This document shows positions 35,552 through 44,320 of a stretch of DNA of 64,000 nucleotides, one piece after another. Position 1 is the stretch's first letter. Every line of letters begins with the position of its first letter. Source of the DNA: Tropicimonas isoalkanivorans (lineage in GTDB: Bacteria; Pseudomonadota; Alphaproteobacteria; Rhodobacterales; Rhodobacteraceae); NCBI RefSeq assembly GCF_900112335.1, contig NZ_FOLG01000010.1, positions 124,001 to 188,000 on the forward strand. Reading direction: 5' to 3'. The position numbers and the translations under genes were made by a program. Under the pieces are notes generated by a model. The model was given only the letters and a program-made list of their open reading frames with translations, ran no database searches and had not been told where the DNA came from.

Positions 35552-36436
35552 CTAAAGGCTGCCCGGCCTCCGTTCCCGAAAGATCGTGAACACGCCGCTC
35601 CCGATGATGATGGCCGCGCCCATCACCGTCATCGAGTCCGGACTCTCTCGCCAGATCAGCCAGCCAAAGAGCGTGGCCCAGAGGAGGCCAGTGTAATCCA
35701 GTGGGGCCACGACAACGGCCGGGGCGACGCGGAAAGCTTGTGTCATCAGCGTCATGCCCACGGTGCCACACATGGCAATCCCCGCAAACAACCAGAGGTC
35801 CTCGGATCGGACCGGAACCCAGACGAAGGGAACGACCAACGCACTCAGCAGCGCCCCTGCTCCGGTCAGATAGACGAGCAACGTCCAGACGCTTTCGCGC
35901 CGGTCGACCCACCGGGCACTGAGCATCAGCATTGCGTACACAAGCGCCGTCGCGACCGGCAGCAGCGAGATCAGTTGAAAGGTCGCCCCGCCTGGACGGA
36001 TGATCACGAGGACCCCGAGAAAGCCCGTCAGCACGGCCAGCCACCGACGCCAGCCAACGTGCTCCCCCAAAAAAAGCGCCGAGATCAGGGTCATGAAAAA
36101 CGGCGCCACGAAGATCAATGCCGTTGCCTCCGCCAGACCAAGATAAATGAAGCTCGTAAAGAACATCATCGCGGCGCCAACCCAGAGCGCGCCGCGTAGC
36201 AGATGCGCCAGAGGTCTGTGCGATCGCAGAGCAGACGGCCCGCCCATAATCAGCGCAATGACCATCGTGAATGGCAGGGCGATAAGATTGCGCATGAACA
36301 GGATTTGCAGAGGGGAATAGCCGGACGTCAGGGACTTCGCGATCGCGTCATTGGCGCTCAGAAACGCCACCCCCACGCACATCAGTACGATGCCCTGAGC
36401 ATAGGTTGCCGGCGCACTGCGAGCCGCTGTGTTCAT
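35552..36436 (-). CDS. EamA/DMT family membrane transporter
   Basis: This 294-residue protein has about ten helices in two EamA repeats, with the DMT-type GVAFLSANDAIAKSLTSG opening and PLDYTGLLWATLFGWLIWRE in the second half. Such proteins usually export amino acids or metabolites. Start ATG at 36436. The gene is monocistronic, convergent with the subtilase and with a 345-nt upstream gap. Substrate unknown. Confidence 0.88.
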   Translation of the reverse strand: MNTAARSAPATYAQGIVLMCVGVAFLSANDAIAKSLTSGYSPLQILFMRNLIALPFTMVIALIMGGPSALRSHRPLAHLLRGALWVGAAMMFFTSFIYLGLAEATALIFVAPFFMTLISALFLGEHVGWRRWLAVLTGFLGVLVIIRPGGATFQLISLLPVATALVYAMLMLSARWVDRRESVWTLLVYLTGAGALLSALVVPFVWVPVRSEDLWLFAGIAMCGTVGMTLMTQAFRVAPAVVVAPLDYTGLLWATLFGWLIWRESPDSMTVMGAAIIIGSGVFTIFRERRPGSL

Positions 36437-36781
36437 TGTAACCCTCTTGCGCGGCGCGCCTCCGTGCCGTCGTACGTGGTTGAAATCGGCAAATGGCGCT
36501 GCCGACTTGCGTTGGCATGGTATGCACGGTCGCCTGAATTCTTGTTGTTATTTACACGCTCTTTCGGCCGAAATCGGCAAGACGCAGTCGCCATAGCTCC
36601 AAATTTGATACACTTCATGCATGGGATCGATGATGGTGATCGCCGCATCCTGCGCACCGTGCAGTCCGACGTGGCACATTCCACTGCTAAGATTTTCGAA
36701 TGGTTCGACCTGTCCCAGACGCCTGGTTCGCGGCACGTCTCGACTATGTGAGGCAATGCAATTGCAGGCCGGATATGGCCT
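36437..36781. other. Intergenic region upstream of the EamA gene
   Basis: This gap lies between the EamA start and the gntR stop. It should hold the EamA promoter on the minus strand. No gene, repeat or terminator is visible. Confidence 0.55.
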
Positions 36782-37510
36782 TCAGGAGATGAGGCTGGTC
36801 TCGGCGCCGTGGATCACGAGTTTCATCGCGGCTTCGGCGCGATCCGGATCGCGATCGGCGATGGCTTGAACGATGGCGCGGTGTTTGGCAGCGCTATGCG
36901 CAAGCTCCTCAGGGCTGCGGAAGGTCGTCTGCGCATCGACCTCCCGCTCGAGCAAGGTGATCAGGGTGGTCTGGACCAGATCGCCCAGCGAATGCATGAA
37001 CCTGTTGCGGGTCATGCCGAGTATGGCCGTATGAAACTCGAGATCCGCGGCAATGAACTCCCGGCGCGTGGTGGCCTGCGACAGGGCGCGAACGAGTTCC
37101 TCGAGACTGCGGCACTCCTCGGGCCCGGCGCGCCGTGCGGCCATTGCCGCAGCCGCCGGTTCGAACACGAGGCGAATTTCGAACAACTCCTTCAGGAAGC
37201 CCCGCTGCTGTCGCAGGGACGCGTGCCAGCGCAGGACGTCGATATCGAACATGCTCCATTCCGTCGCCGGCCTGACGCGTGTTCCGACCTTGGCCTTGGA
37301 TTCCAGTAAGCCCTTGGCGACCAGGATCTTCTTTGCCTCGCGCACCACGGTGCGCGACACGCCGAACATCTCCTCAAGGTCGGGATCGAACGGGATCAAC
37401 GTGCCCTGAGGATACTCCCCGGCGACGATACCGAGACCCAGTTGCTCGACGACGTGCATCGTACTGTTCAGCGCCCGTTCGGCAAAGCCGCCGGGCGACG
37501 TGAAGTTCAT
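36782..37510 (-). CDS. GntR family (FadR/FCD type) regulator of the ytf cluster
   Basis: This 242-residue regulator has a winged helix (about 10-80; GTLIPFDPDLEEMFGVSRTVVREA) and an FCD all-helical effector domain (about 95-235) with metal-binding His such as in EFHTAI and KHRAI. Start ATG at 37510 overlaps the yjfF stop (ATGA); this is preferred over ATG at 37561, which lies inside yjfF. It is the last gene of the ytfQRT-yjfF operon, and should regulate it. The ligand is unknown but probably a sugar acid or the imported sugar. Confidence 0.88.
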   Translation of the reverse strand: MNFTSPGGFAERALNSTMHVVEQLGLGIVAGEYPQGTLIPFDPDLEEMFGVSRTVVREAKKILVAKGLLESKAKVGTRVRPATEWSMFDIDVLRWHASLRQQRGFLKELFEIRLVFEPAAAAMAARRAGPEECRSLEELVRALSQATTRREFIAADLEFHTAILGMTRNRFMHSLGDLVQTTLITLLEREVDAQTTFRSPEELAHSAAKHRAIVQAIADRDPDRAEAAMKLVIHGAETSLIS

Positions 37511-38499
37511 GATTGCGTCGCGGATTCGCTCGCCGGTCTTCTTCCCTTCGTCGTCGCCCATCCCAATGCCTTTTGCAGCATGATGAACGCGAAGAGCAGG
37601 CCACCGATCACGATCTTGGTCCACCAGCTCGACAACGTGCCATCAAACACGATGTACGTCTGTATCAGACCCATGATGAGGATGCCAAAGAAAGTCCCTG
37701 CAACGTAGCCGGAGCCACCGGAAAGAAGCGTGCCGCCGATGACGACGGCGGCAATGGCGTCGAGCTCGACGCCGACGGTGGCGAGCGAATAGCCGGCGGA
37801 GGTGTAGATCGAATAGACGATCCCCGCGAGCCCGGCGAGCCCGCCCCCGATGGCGTAAATCGTGATCGTGGTGCGTGCGATCGGCACGCCCATCAGCCGG
37901 GCCGTCCCGGCACTGCCGCCGAGGGCATAGACGTTCCGGCCGAAGCGCGTCTTGTGCAGGACGATCATCGCGACGATGTAGGCGAGGATCATGATGCCCC
38001 CGATGAGGCGGAACCGCCCACCGCCCGGCGCCTTCCACACGACATCCTGGATCGTGTCGTAGAACGGATGGGTGATCGGCACGGAATCGGTCGACAGCAC
38101 ATAGGCCAGACCGCGCATCAGGAACATGCCGGCAAGGGTGACGATAAAGGGCGGCATCTCGAGATAGTGGATAATGCTGCCCATCGCGGCGCCGAAGGCG
38201 GTGGTCACCATCAGCAGGAGGACGAAGGCCACCAGCGGGTGCATCGAGGTATCGCGCAAGATCACCGCGAGAAAAACGCCGGAAAACGCAATGACCGAGC
38301 CCACGGAAAGGTCGATCCCGCCCGACAAAATCACGAAGGTCATACCGACCGCAGTAAGGCCGAGAAACGCGTTATCGGTCAGCAGGTTGGCCACCACCCG
38401 TGTCGAAAGCATCGAGGGGTATTGGGAGGCCGAGATCAGAAAGGCCAGCACGAAGGTGGTCATGGTGATGTAGAGCGCGAGGCGGGGCGAACGCATCAT
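37507..38499 (-). CDS. yjfF: Sugar ABC permease YjfF
   Basis: This 330-residue permease has about ten helices, the RbsC-type GGIDLSVGSVIAFSGV motif and ARTTITIYAIGGGLAGLAG. Length and position match E. coli YjfF (331 residues). Coupled by ATGA to ytfT upstream and gntR downstream. Confidence 0.9.
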   Translation of the reverse strand: MMRSPRLALYITMTTFVLAFLISASQYPSMLSTRVVANLLTDNAFLGLTAVGMTFVILSGGIDLSVGSVIAFSGVFLAVILRDTSMHPLVAFVLLLMVTTAFGAAMGSIIHYLEMPPFIVTLAGMFLMRGLAYVLSTDSVPITHPFYDTIQDVVWKAPGGGRFRLIGGIMILAYIVAMIVLHKTRFGRNVYALGGSAGTARLMGVPIARTTITIYAIGGGLAGLAGIVYSIYTSAGYSLATVGVELDAIAAVVIGGTLLSGGSGYVAGTFFGILIMGLIQTYIVFDGTLSSWWTKIVIGGLLFAFIMLQKALGWATTKGRRPASESATQS

Positions 38500-39545
38500 G
38501 ACCGGGTCTCCTTCGCGGGTTGGGGCCTGGACGCCGGACCTGGCATGTCGGACACCGTCGAACTGGCCTTGGCCCGGAGCAAATAGATGGATTGCTTCAC
38601 TATGGGCGACTGGATCACCAGGATCACGATGATGATGAGAGCCTTGATGACCAGATTGAACTCCGGCGGCATTCCCGAGAGCAAGATGACAGAGTTCACC
38701 GATTGGATGATGAGCGCGCCGAGCAGCGAAGCGACGATGGAAAAGCGCCCGCCCAGCAGTGAGTTACCGCCGATCACCACCGCAAGGATCGCATCGAGCT
38801 CCATCCACAGCCCGGCGTTGTTGGCATCTGCGCCTTTGATGTCGGCCGCGACGATCACCCCTGCGAGGGCCGCGACGAAACCGGAGGTGAGGTAGACGGT
38901 CACCAGGAGCACGCGGGAATTGATGCCGGCCAGCCGTGAGGCCGTTTCATTGATGCCGATGGCTTCGATCAGCATGCCGAGGGCGGTGCGCCGAACGACG
39001 AGGGTGACGAGCGCGCCCATGGCAAGCCAGATCACAATGGGCGTGGGAATGCCGAACACCGTGCCCGCGCCCAGATGGATCAGCCCCTCGTTCAGGAAGG
39101 TCATGATCTTGCCTTCCGTGATGAGCTGGGCCACCCCGCGGCCCGCCACCATCAGCACCAGTGTGGCAACGATAGGCTGAACGCGAAAGAAAGCGACCAA
39201 CATACCGTTCCAAAGCCCGCAGGCGAGTCCGGCGGCGAGAGCGGCGAGCAGCGCCGTGAACCAACCCGCGCCACCTGTCACGACACTGGCGGCAACCGCG
39301 CCGGCAATGGCCATCACCGCACCGACGGAAAGGTCGATGCCCTTGGTGGCGATTACCAGAGTCATGCCGATTGACAGAAGTGCGACGGGCGCGCCGCGGT
39401 TCAACACATCGATCAGGTTGCCGAAGAGCCGGCCGTTCTGAACCTCGATGTGGAAGAAACCGGGAAAGACCGCGAAGTTCAGCAGCAAGACGACGCCGAG
39501 AATTAGCAGCTGCGGCAGAACACGTCGGAAAGTCGCGGCGATCAT
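38496..39545 (-). CDS. ytfT: Sugar ABC permease YtfT
   Basis: This 349-residue permease has about ten helices and the RbsC-like TKGIDLSVGAVMAIAGA motif, close in length to E. coli YtfT (341). It begins 4 nt inside the end of the ATPase gene. With YjfF it forms the channel for the sugar bound by YtfQ. Confidence 0.9.
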   Translation of the reverse strand: MIAATFRRVLPQLLILGVVLLLNFAVFPGFFHIEVQNGRLFGNLIDVLNRGAPVALLSIGMTLVIATKGIDLSVGAVMAIAGAVAASVVTGGAGWFTALLAALAAGLACGLWNGMLVAFFRVQPIVATLVLMVAGRGVAQLITEGKIMTFLNEGLIHLGAGTVFGIPTPIVIWLAMGALVTLVVRRTALGMLIEAIGINETASRLAGINSRVLLVTVYLTSGFVAALAGVIVAADIKGADANNAGLWMELDAILAVVIGGNSLLGGRFSIVASLLGALIIQSVNSVILLSGMPPEFNLVIKALIIIVILVIQSPIVKQSIYLLRAKASSTVSDMPGPASRPQPAKETRS

Positions 39546-41050
39546 GCAGCCGTCTCCCCCTGGCTGATGGATTTAACAATCCGATCGGTGGTGATTTCTT
39601 CGCCGCGCAATTCTCGTACCTGGCGGCGGTCCCTCAGCACCACCACGCGGGTCGAATAGGCGACCAGTTCCTCCATCTCGGAAGACGCGACGATCAAGGC
39701 CATGCCCTGCTCCCGCAGCCGCTCGATCAGGTCGATGATTTCAGCGTGGGCGCCTACATCAATGCCGCGGGTGGGCTCATCCAGGATCAGGATGTCCGGC
39801 TCCGTCGCCAGCCAGCGCGCGAGCAGCGCCTTCTGCTGGTTCCCGCCCGAGAGCAGCCGGATTGGCATGTTCGGGCTTGCCAGACGGATGTCGAGCGCCT
39901 TGACGTATTCATCCACGATCTGGTTGATCCGCGACCGTTTCAGGGGCCGCGTCCAGCCCTGGCGGGCCTGTAACGACAGGATGATGTTCTCGCGCACGGA
40001 CAGATCGCCCACGATGCCATCGGTCTTGCGGTCTTCCGGGCAGAGGCCGAGGCTATGTTCAAGGGCGGTGCGCGGGCTGCTGAGACGGATGGACTTGCCG
40101 CTCAGTTCGGCGCTGCCCTGGTCAGCGGACACGACGCCAAAAATCACCTTGCAGGTCTCGGTACGACCCGAACCGAGAAGGCCCGCGAGACCAACGACTT
40201 CACCCTCGCGCAAGTCAAGGTCGAAGGGTTCGATCATACCACGCTTGCCGAAGCCTTTCATGCTCAGGATGGTCTCCCCCGGGCTGGACTGCTTGGCTCT
40301 GCGCTTGGTGGCCTCCAGATGGTGGCCGAGCATGAGTTCGACGATGTCGCCCTGGGATACATCCGCCAGCTTGCGCTCTCCGACCACGCAGCCGTTTCGC
40401 AACACCGTGGCGCGATCGCAAAGCTCGAAAACCTGGTCGAGGAAGTGGGTGATGAAGACCACCGCCATCCCGCGTGACGTCAGGTTGCGCACGACCGAGA
40501 ACACCAATTCGATCTCTTCACGGTCCAGGCTCGCGGTCGGCTCGTCGAGGATCAGCACCTTGCCGGAAAGCTCGACGGCCCGGGCGATGGCGACCACCTG
40601 TTGGATCGCTATGGAATAGGATGAGAGGAGCTGCGTCGGGTCGATGTCGAGGCCGTAGCCCTTCAGGATTTCGCGGGCGCGCCGGTGCATCTCGCGATGG
40701 TCCAGCAGCCGGCGCTTCATGGGCTGCCAACCGAGGAAAAGGTTGTCGGACACCGACATGTTTTCCAGAAGGTTGACCTCCTGGTAGACGGTACCAATAC
40801 CGAGCGCCTGACTCTCGACCGGGCTGCGCGGGTCGATCTGGGCGCCGTCGAGTTCAATCGTGCCGCCGTCGCGATGGTAGGCGCCGGTAAGGCTCTTGAT
40901 CAGGGTGGACTTGCCAGCGCCGTTTTCGCCAAGCAGGGCGTGGACTTCGCCCGGGTAGAGCGTGAGATCGACCTTGTCGAGCGCGATGGCTCCGGCAAAG
41001 AACTTGTCGATCCCCTTCGCGCGCAGGATCGGTTTCATTTGCGTCTCCAT
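39542..41050 (-). CDS. ytfR: Sugar ABC ATPase YtfR (two nucleotide-binding domains)
   Basis: This 502-residue ATPase has two NBDs: the first with GENGAGKST and ILDEPTASLD, the second with LSGGNQQKALLARWL and ILDEPTRGIDV. Start ATG at 41050 (METQMKPIL) has GGAGGGAGC upstream; the frame continues further but without support. It energises the galactofuranose-type importer. The overlap with ytfT implies coupling. Confidence 0.92.
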   Translation of the reverse strand: METQMKPILRAKGIDKFFAGAIALDKVDLTLYPGEVHALLGENGAGKSTLIKSLTGAYHRDGGTIELDGAQIDPRSPVESQALGIGTVYQEVNLLENMSVSDNLFLGWQPMKRRLLDHREMHRRAREILKGYGLDIDPTQLLSSYSIAIQQVVAIARAVELSGKVLILDEPTASLDREEIELVFSVVRNLTSRGMAVVFITHFLDQVFELCDRATVLRNGCVVGERKLADVSQGDIVELMLGHHLEATKRRAKQSSPGETILSMKGFGKRGMIEPFDLDLREGEVVGLAGLLGSGRTETCKVIFGVVSADQGSAELSGKSIRLSSPRTALEHSLGLCPEDRKTDGIVGDLSVRENIILSLQARQGWTRPLKRSRINQIVDEYVKALDIRLASPNMPIRLLSGGNQQKALLARWLATEPDILILDEPTRGIDVGAHAEIIDLIERLREQGMALIVASSEMEELVAYSTRVVVLRDRRQVRELRGEEITTDRIVKSISQGETAA

Positions 41051-41150
41051 GGCTTGCTCCCTCCTCCCGCGAGTAAGCCGCCGGCCACTTGGCCGATGCC
41101 GTAGCGAGAAGGCCCCCTGTTGGAGGCCTCCCCGCATTCTTCGGGCTATA

Positions 41151-42104
41151 TCAGTAACCGAGGCCTTTTTTCATCTCGTAAACGGCCTGGTTGTCGTCGT
41201 CGGCCGTGAAGCGCTTGGATTCAGTCTGAACCCATTTCTCCGGCTCGGTGCCGTCAGCCCAGTAGGCTTCAAGGATGTCGAAGGCCGGACCTGCCATGTT
41301 CGGCGTGAGTTCGACGGTCGCGTTGGCTTCGCCGTTGGCAATAGCCAGGTGCATGTCCGGAACGGCGTCGATGGCGACGACGAGGATGTCGCTGCCGGGG
41401 GCCGCGCCGGCTTCCTTGATGGCCTGAATCGCACCCACGGCCATGTCGTCGTTATGCGCATAGAGCGCGCAGATGTTCTCGGCGCCTTCGGCCTTGAGGA
41501 AGCTCTCCATCACCACTTTGCCCTGGGCGCGGGTGAAATCGCCGGTCTGGCTGCGAACGATTTCGATGTTCGGATGATCCGAAATAGCCTTCTCGAAGCC
41601 GGCCTTGCGGTCGATCGCGGGCGAGGACCCGGTCGTTCCCTGGAGTTCGACCACGCGGCAGGGCTCTTCACCGACGGTGTCGACGAGCCACTGGCCAGCC
41701 ACTTCACCTTCGTAGACGGTATCAGAGGTGACGGCGGTCATGTAGAGATCGTCCGGCGCGTCGACCTTGCGGTCCAGCAGGATAACCGGAATTTCGGCGT
41801 CCTTGGCTTCTTCGAGGACCGAGTCCCAGCCAGTGGCGACGACGGGCGCGAGAAGGATGGCGTCAACGCCCTGAGCGATGAATCCACGCAGCGCCTTGAT
41901 CTGGTTTTCCTGTTTTTGCTGGGCGTCAGCGAATTTCAGGTCTATGCCCCGCTCGGCAGCTTGTTCCTTGGTAACGGTGGTTTCCGCGGCCCGCCATCCG
42001 GACTCGGAACCGATCTGCGAGAAGCCGACCGTCTTGTCGGCAGCCCATGCGCCGACCGGCACAAGCGCCATGGCCGACACGAGAAGTGCTGTTTTGATCT
42101 TCAT
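41151..42104 (-). CDS. ytfQ: Sugar-binding protein YtfQ
   Basis: This 317-residue periplasmic protein begins with a Sec leader (MKIKTALLVSAMALVPVGAW). It matches remembered E. coli YtfQ almost throughout: VGFSQIGSESGWRAAET, AQGVDAILLAPVVATGWDSV, VVELQGTTGSSPAIDRKAGF, GDFTRAQGK, ALYAHNDDM, NATVELTPNMAGPAFD. YtfQ binds galactofuranose in E. coli; relatives also bind pentoses. Start ATG at 42104 has GGGAGG upstream. It heads ytfQRT-yjfF-gntR. Confidence 0.93.
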   Translation of the reverse strand: MKIKTALLVSAMALVPVGAWAADKTVGFSQIGSESGWRAAETTVTKEQAAERGIDLKFADAQQKQENQIKALRGFIAQGVDAILLAPVVATGWDSVLEEAKDAEIPVILLDRKVDAPDDLYMTAVTSDTVYEGEVAGQWLVDTVGEEPCRVVELQGTTGSSPAIDRKAGFEKAISDHPNIEIVRSQTGDFTRAQGKVVMESFLKAEGAENICALYAHNDDMAVGAIQAIKEAGAAPGSDILVVAIDAVPDMHLAIANGEANATVELTPNMAGPAFDILEAYWADGTEPEKWVQTESKRFTADDDNQAVYEMKKGLGY

Positions 42105-42138
42105 GGTATCCTCCCGTAATCACGTTGATCACATGGCT

Positions 42139-42155
42139 AATAAGTATGATTTATT
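42139..42155. promoter_or_regulatory. AT-rich dyad upstream of ytfQ, possible GntR operator
   Basis: AATAAGTATGATTTATT has AATAA/TTATT arms and lies 35 nt upstream of the ytfQ start. It stands out in a GC-rich genome. It does not show the GT-n3-AC core usual for FadR-type sites, so it may instead be the promoter -10 area. Confidence 0.3.
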
Positions 42156-42426
42156 GGGCTTGGTAAATGGACGATCCTGCTGCTAACATGTGCGATTCAA
42201 CATCGTCGAGCAGTTTTCACGCCTGAGCAGGCGGGCCAGATGGCAACAGGCTCAGGACGGGCCGGCCCCCACACGCCGGATCAACGGCGAGCCGACGCAG
42301 CTCCGCTCATGGACAATCGCCCAACCGAGAAATCAAGGAGCTATTGGGTATCCGGTCGGCCTTCCGCAGGCATCATCATCGCGCCCGGCGCAAACAATTT
42401 TATTGCCTGGACCATGTCGTTCAAAG

Positions 42427-42462
42427 GCTGACCCGGCGAGTGAACACTCGCCGGGTCAGCCA
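42427..42462 (-). terminator. Terminator of the pentitol importer/SDR operon
   Basis: A perfect 17-bp stem GGCTGACCCGGCGAGTG/CACTCGCCGGGTCAGCC is followed on the minus strand by TTTGAACG. It lies 110 nt past the SDR stop. Confidence 0.75.
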
Positions 42463-42571
42463 CTTTTCAGTTCAAAACAGGCTTCGTTCGTGCATCCTCG
42501 CAAGGCTCCCCAAGGGACCCCATCGGACTGCCTCGAACTTGCAGGCATCTGAATTGCCTGCGTCAAGCTCG

Positions 42572-43348
42572 TCAGACTGTCATTTTCATTCCGCCATCGA
42601 CAAAGTACGTGGACCCAATCGAGTAGCTTGCCCGATCCGAGCAGAGGAAGACGAAGAAGTCGGCGAGCTCCGCGGGCGTACAGAAGCGCTTGATCGGCGC
42701 GTGCTCGTCCGCCACCTCCTGCAGATAGCCCTGCCAGTCACCGCCCTTGTCAGCTGTAAGTTCGCGAGCCGTCTTTTCCCAGTCGGGCGTCTGGACCAGC
42801 CCGGGATTCACGCAGTTCACCCGGATGTTGCGCCCCACGAGTTCGGTTGCGAGGGTGCGCGAGAACATCATCAGGGCAGACTTTGTGACATTGTAGATCG
42901 GCTCGTACCACAGAGGCTGCACCGCACAGATCGAAGCGTTGTGAAGGATCACACCGCCGCCCTTGGCCTCCATCTGCGGCACCAGACCGCGCGCCAGCCT
43001 CACCGCCGCGAGCACATGCAGATCCCAGTAAGCCTGCCACTTTTCATCCGGCGCCTCCATGATGGTCTCATTGGAGCCGGTGCCGGCGTTGTTGATGAGG
43101 ATGTCTGCGCCGCCAGCGTCCTCCGCCGCCGCGACCACCGCTGCGACGCCCTCGGGCGTGCTGACATCGCCAACAGCCGGACGTGCAAGTTCGCCAATCC
43201 GATCGCAAGCATCTTTCACCTGAGTTTCGCGCCGCCCGTTGATGAGCACCGTCACGCCTTCGGCCGCGAGGCCTTCCGCGACAGCGAGCCCAATACCGGC
43301 CGAGGCGCCCGTAATGACCGCAGTTTTGCCCTTGAGATTAAGTTCCAT
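42572..43348 (-). CDS. Short-chain dehydrogenase/reductase (SDR)
   Basis: This 258-residue NAD(P)-dependent enzyme has a Rossmann TGASAGIG (residues 14-21), NNAG near 87, and the catalytic Ser in ASIC with YNVTK (Tyr-x-x-x-Lys). C-terminal GGMKMTV is normal. It is the last gene of the pentitol importer operon, so it probably oxidises a polyol or reduces a keto sugar. Start ATG at 43348. Substrate unknown. Confidence 0.9.
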   Translation of the reverse strand: MELNLKGKTAVITGASAGIGLAVAEGLAAEGVTVLINGRRETQVKDACDRIGELARPAVGDVSTPEGVAAVVAAAEDAGGADILINNAGTGSNETIMEAPDEKWQAYWDLHVLAAVRLARGLVPQMEAKGGGVILHNASICAVQPLWYEPIYNVTKSALMMFSRTLATELVGRNIRVNCVNPGLVQTPDWEKTARELTADKGGDWQGYLQEVADEHAPIKRFCTPAELADFFVFLCSDRASYSIGSTYFVDGGMKMTV

Positions 43349-43366
43349 AGTCCGATCCCATTTCCA

Positions 43367-44320
43367 CTATTTCACGATTTGCAAGAGATCCCGATCGAGC
43401 GTGAGCGCGATGGCGCAGATTAAGACGCTGCCGAAAAGGATCTGCTGGGCGAAGACGTCTACGCCCATGAACGTCATGCCGATGCGCATGACGATAACGA
43501 TGAGCGTGCCAACCACGGTGCGCCCTACCCCGCCAGTGCCGCCAGTGATGGCGGTTCCCCCAACCAGCACGGCAGCAATTGCGGGGAGCAGAAGCTGCTC
43601 CGCCCCGGCAGGATTGCCGCTGGTCATCCGCGCGGCCAGAAGCGCGCCGCCGCAGGCCGCAAAGGCACCGGCGATTGTGAACGCGATCAATTTCTGGCGC
43701 CCGACGTGGATCCCTGAGGCCCGAACGGCGCTTTCGCCCGCTCCAATGGCCCGGATGGCACGACCGAATTTGGTGTAGCGCTGGATGTAGACGCCGATCA
43801 GGCAGACGACCGCACCGATCAGGATGATGCGCGGAATACCGAAACTGTCGCCGATGACCGGGTCGAGAACGTGGCGGTACTCGCCCGCGATGGTCACGGT
43901 GCGCGACGAAGACAGCCAAAGCGCCATCCCGGAGACGATCCCCCCCGTCGCCAGGGTTGCGATGAAGGAAGGCACACGCAGAAGGACGTGAACAAGCCCA
44001 GAGAAGAGCCCCGCGCCTGCGCCAGCCAGGATTGCCGCTGGATAGGCCGCCAGTCCGATCGAAGGGATCAACATTGCCACGATCACCCCGCCGAGCGACG
44101 CGACGGCAGGCACGGAAAGGTCGATGGAACCCAGCAGGATCACGAAGGACAGGCCCGCCGCCAGTGTGAACAGAACAACGGAATCCGCCAGGATCACGAG
44201 TATGGTGCTGCCGCTGAAGAAGCCCGGAGAGGCGAGGACGATGATCGCGGTCAGCAGGATGAGAAAGACCGTCGGCGCGGCCGAAAGAACCTGCCCGCGA
44301 GAGGGGAACGTTGCAGTCAT
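43367..44320 (-). CDS. Sugar ABC permease (RbsC type), second of pair
   Basis: This 317-residue permease has about ten helices and the RbsC motif LLGSIDLSVPAVASLGGV. Coupled by ATGA to the ATPase gene before it (start 44320). With the 45819-46817 permease it forms the channel of the importer. The SDR gene follows at 18 nt. Confidence 0.9.
   Translation of the reverse strand: MTATFPSRGQVLSAAPTVFLILLTAIIVLASPGFFSGSTILVILADSVVLFTLAAGLSFVILLGSIDLSVPAVASLGGVIVAMLIPSIGLAAYPAAILAGAGAGLFSGLVHVLLRVPSFIATLATGGIVSGMALWLSSSRTVTIAGEYRHVLDPVIGDSFGIPRIILIGAVVCLIGVYIQRYTKFGRAIRAIGAGESAVRASGIHVGRQKLIAFTIAGAFAACGGALLAARMTSGNPAGAEQLLLPAIAAVLVGGTAITGGTGGVGRTVVGTLIVIVMRIGMTFMGVDVFAQQILFGSVLICAIALTLDRDLLQIVK

Larger units (their letters stand above)
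42105..42571. other. Region upstream of ytfQ, with candidate operator
   Basis: This gap contains the ytfQ promoter region, the AT-rich dyad at 42139-42155 and the terminator of the SDR gene at 42427-42462. No open frame between is supported. Confidence 0.55.
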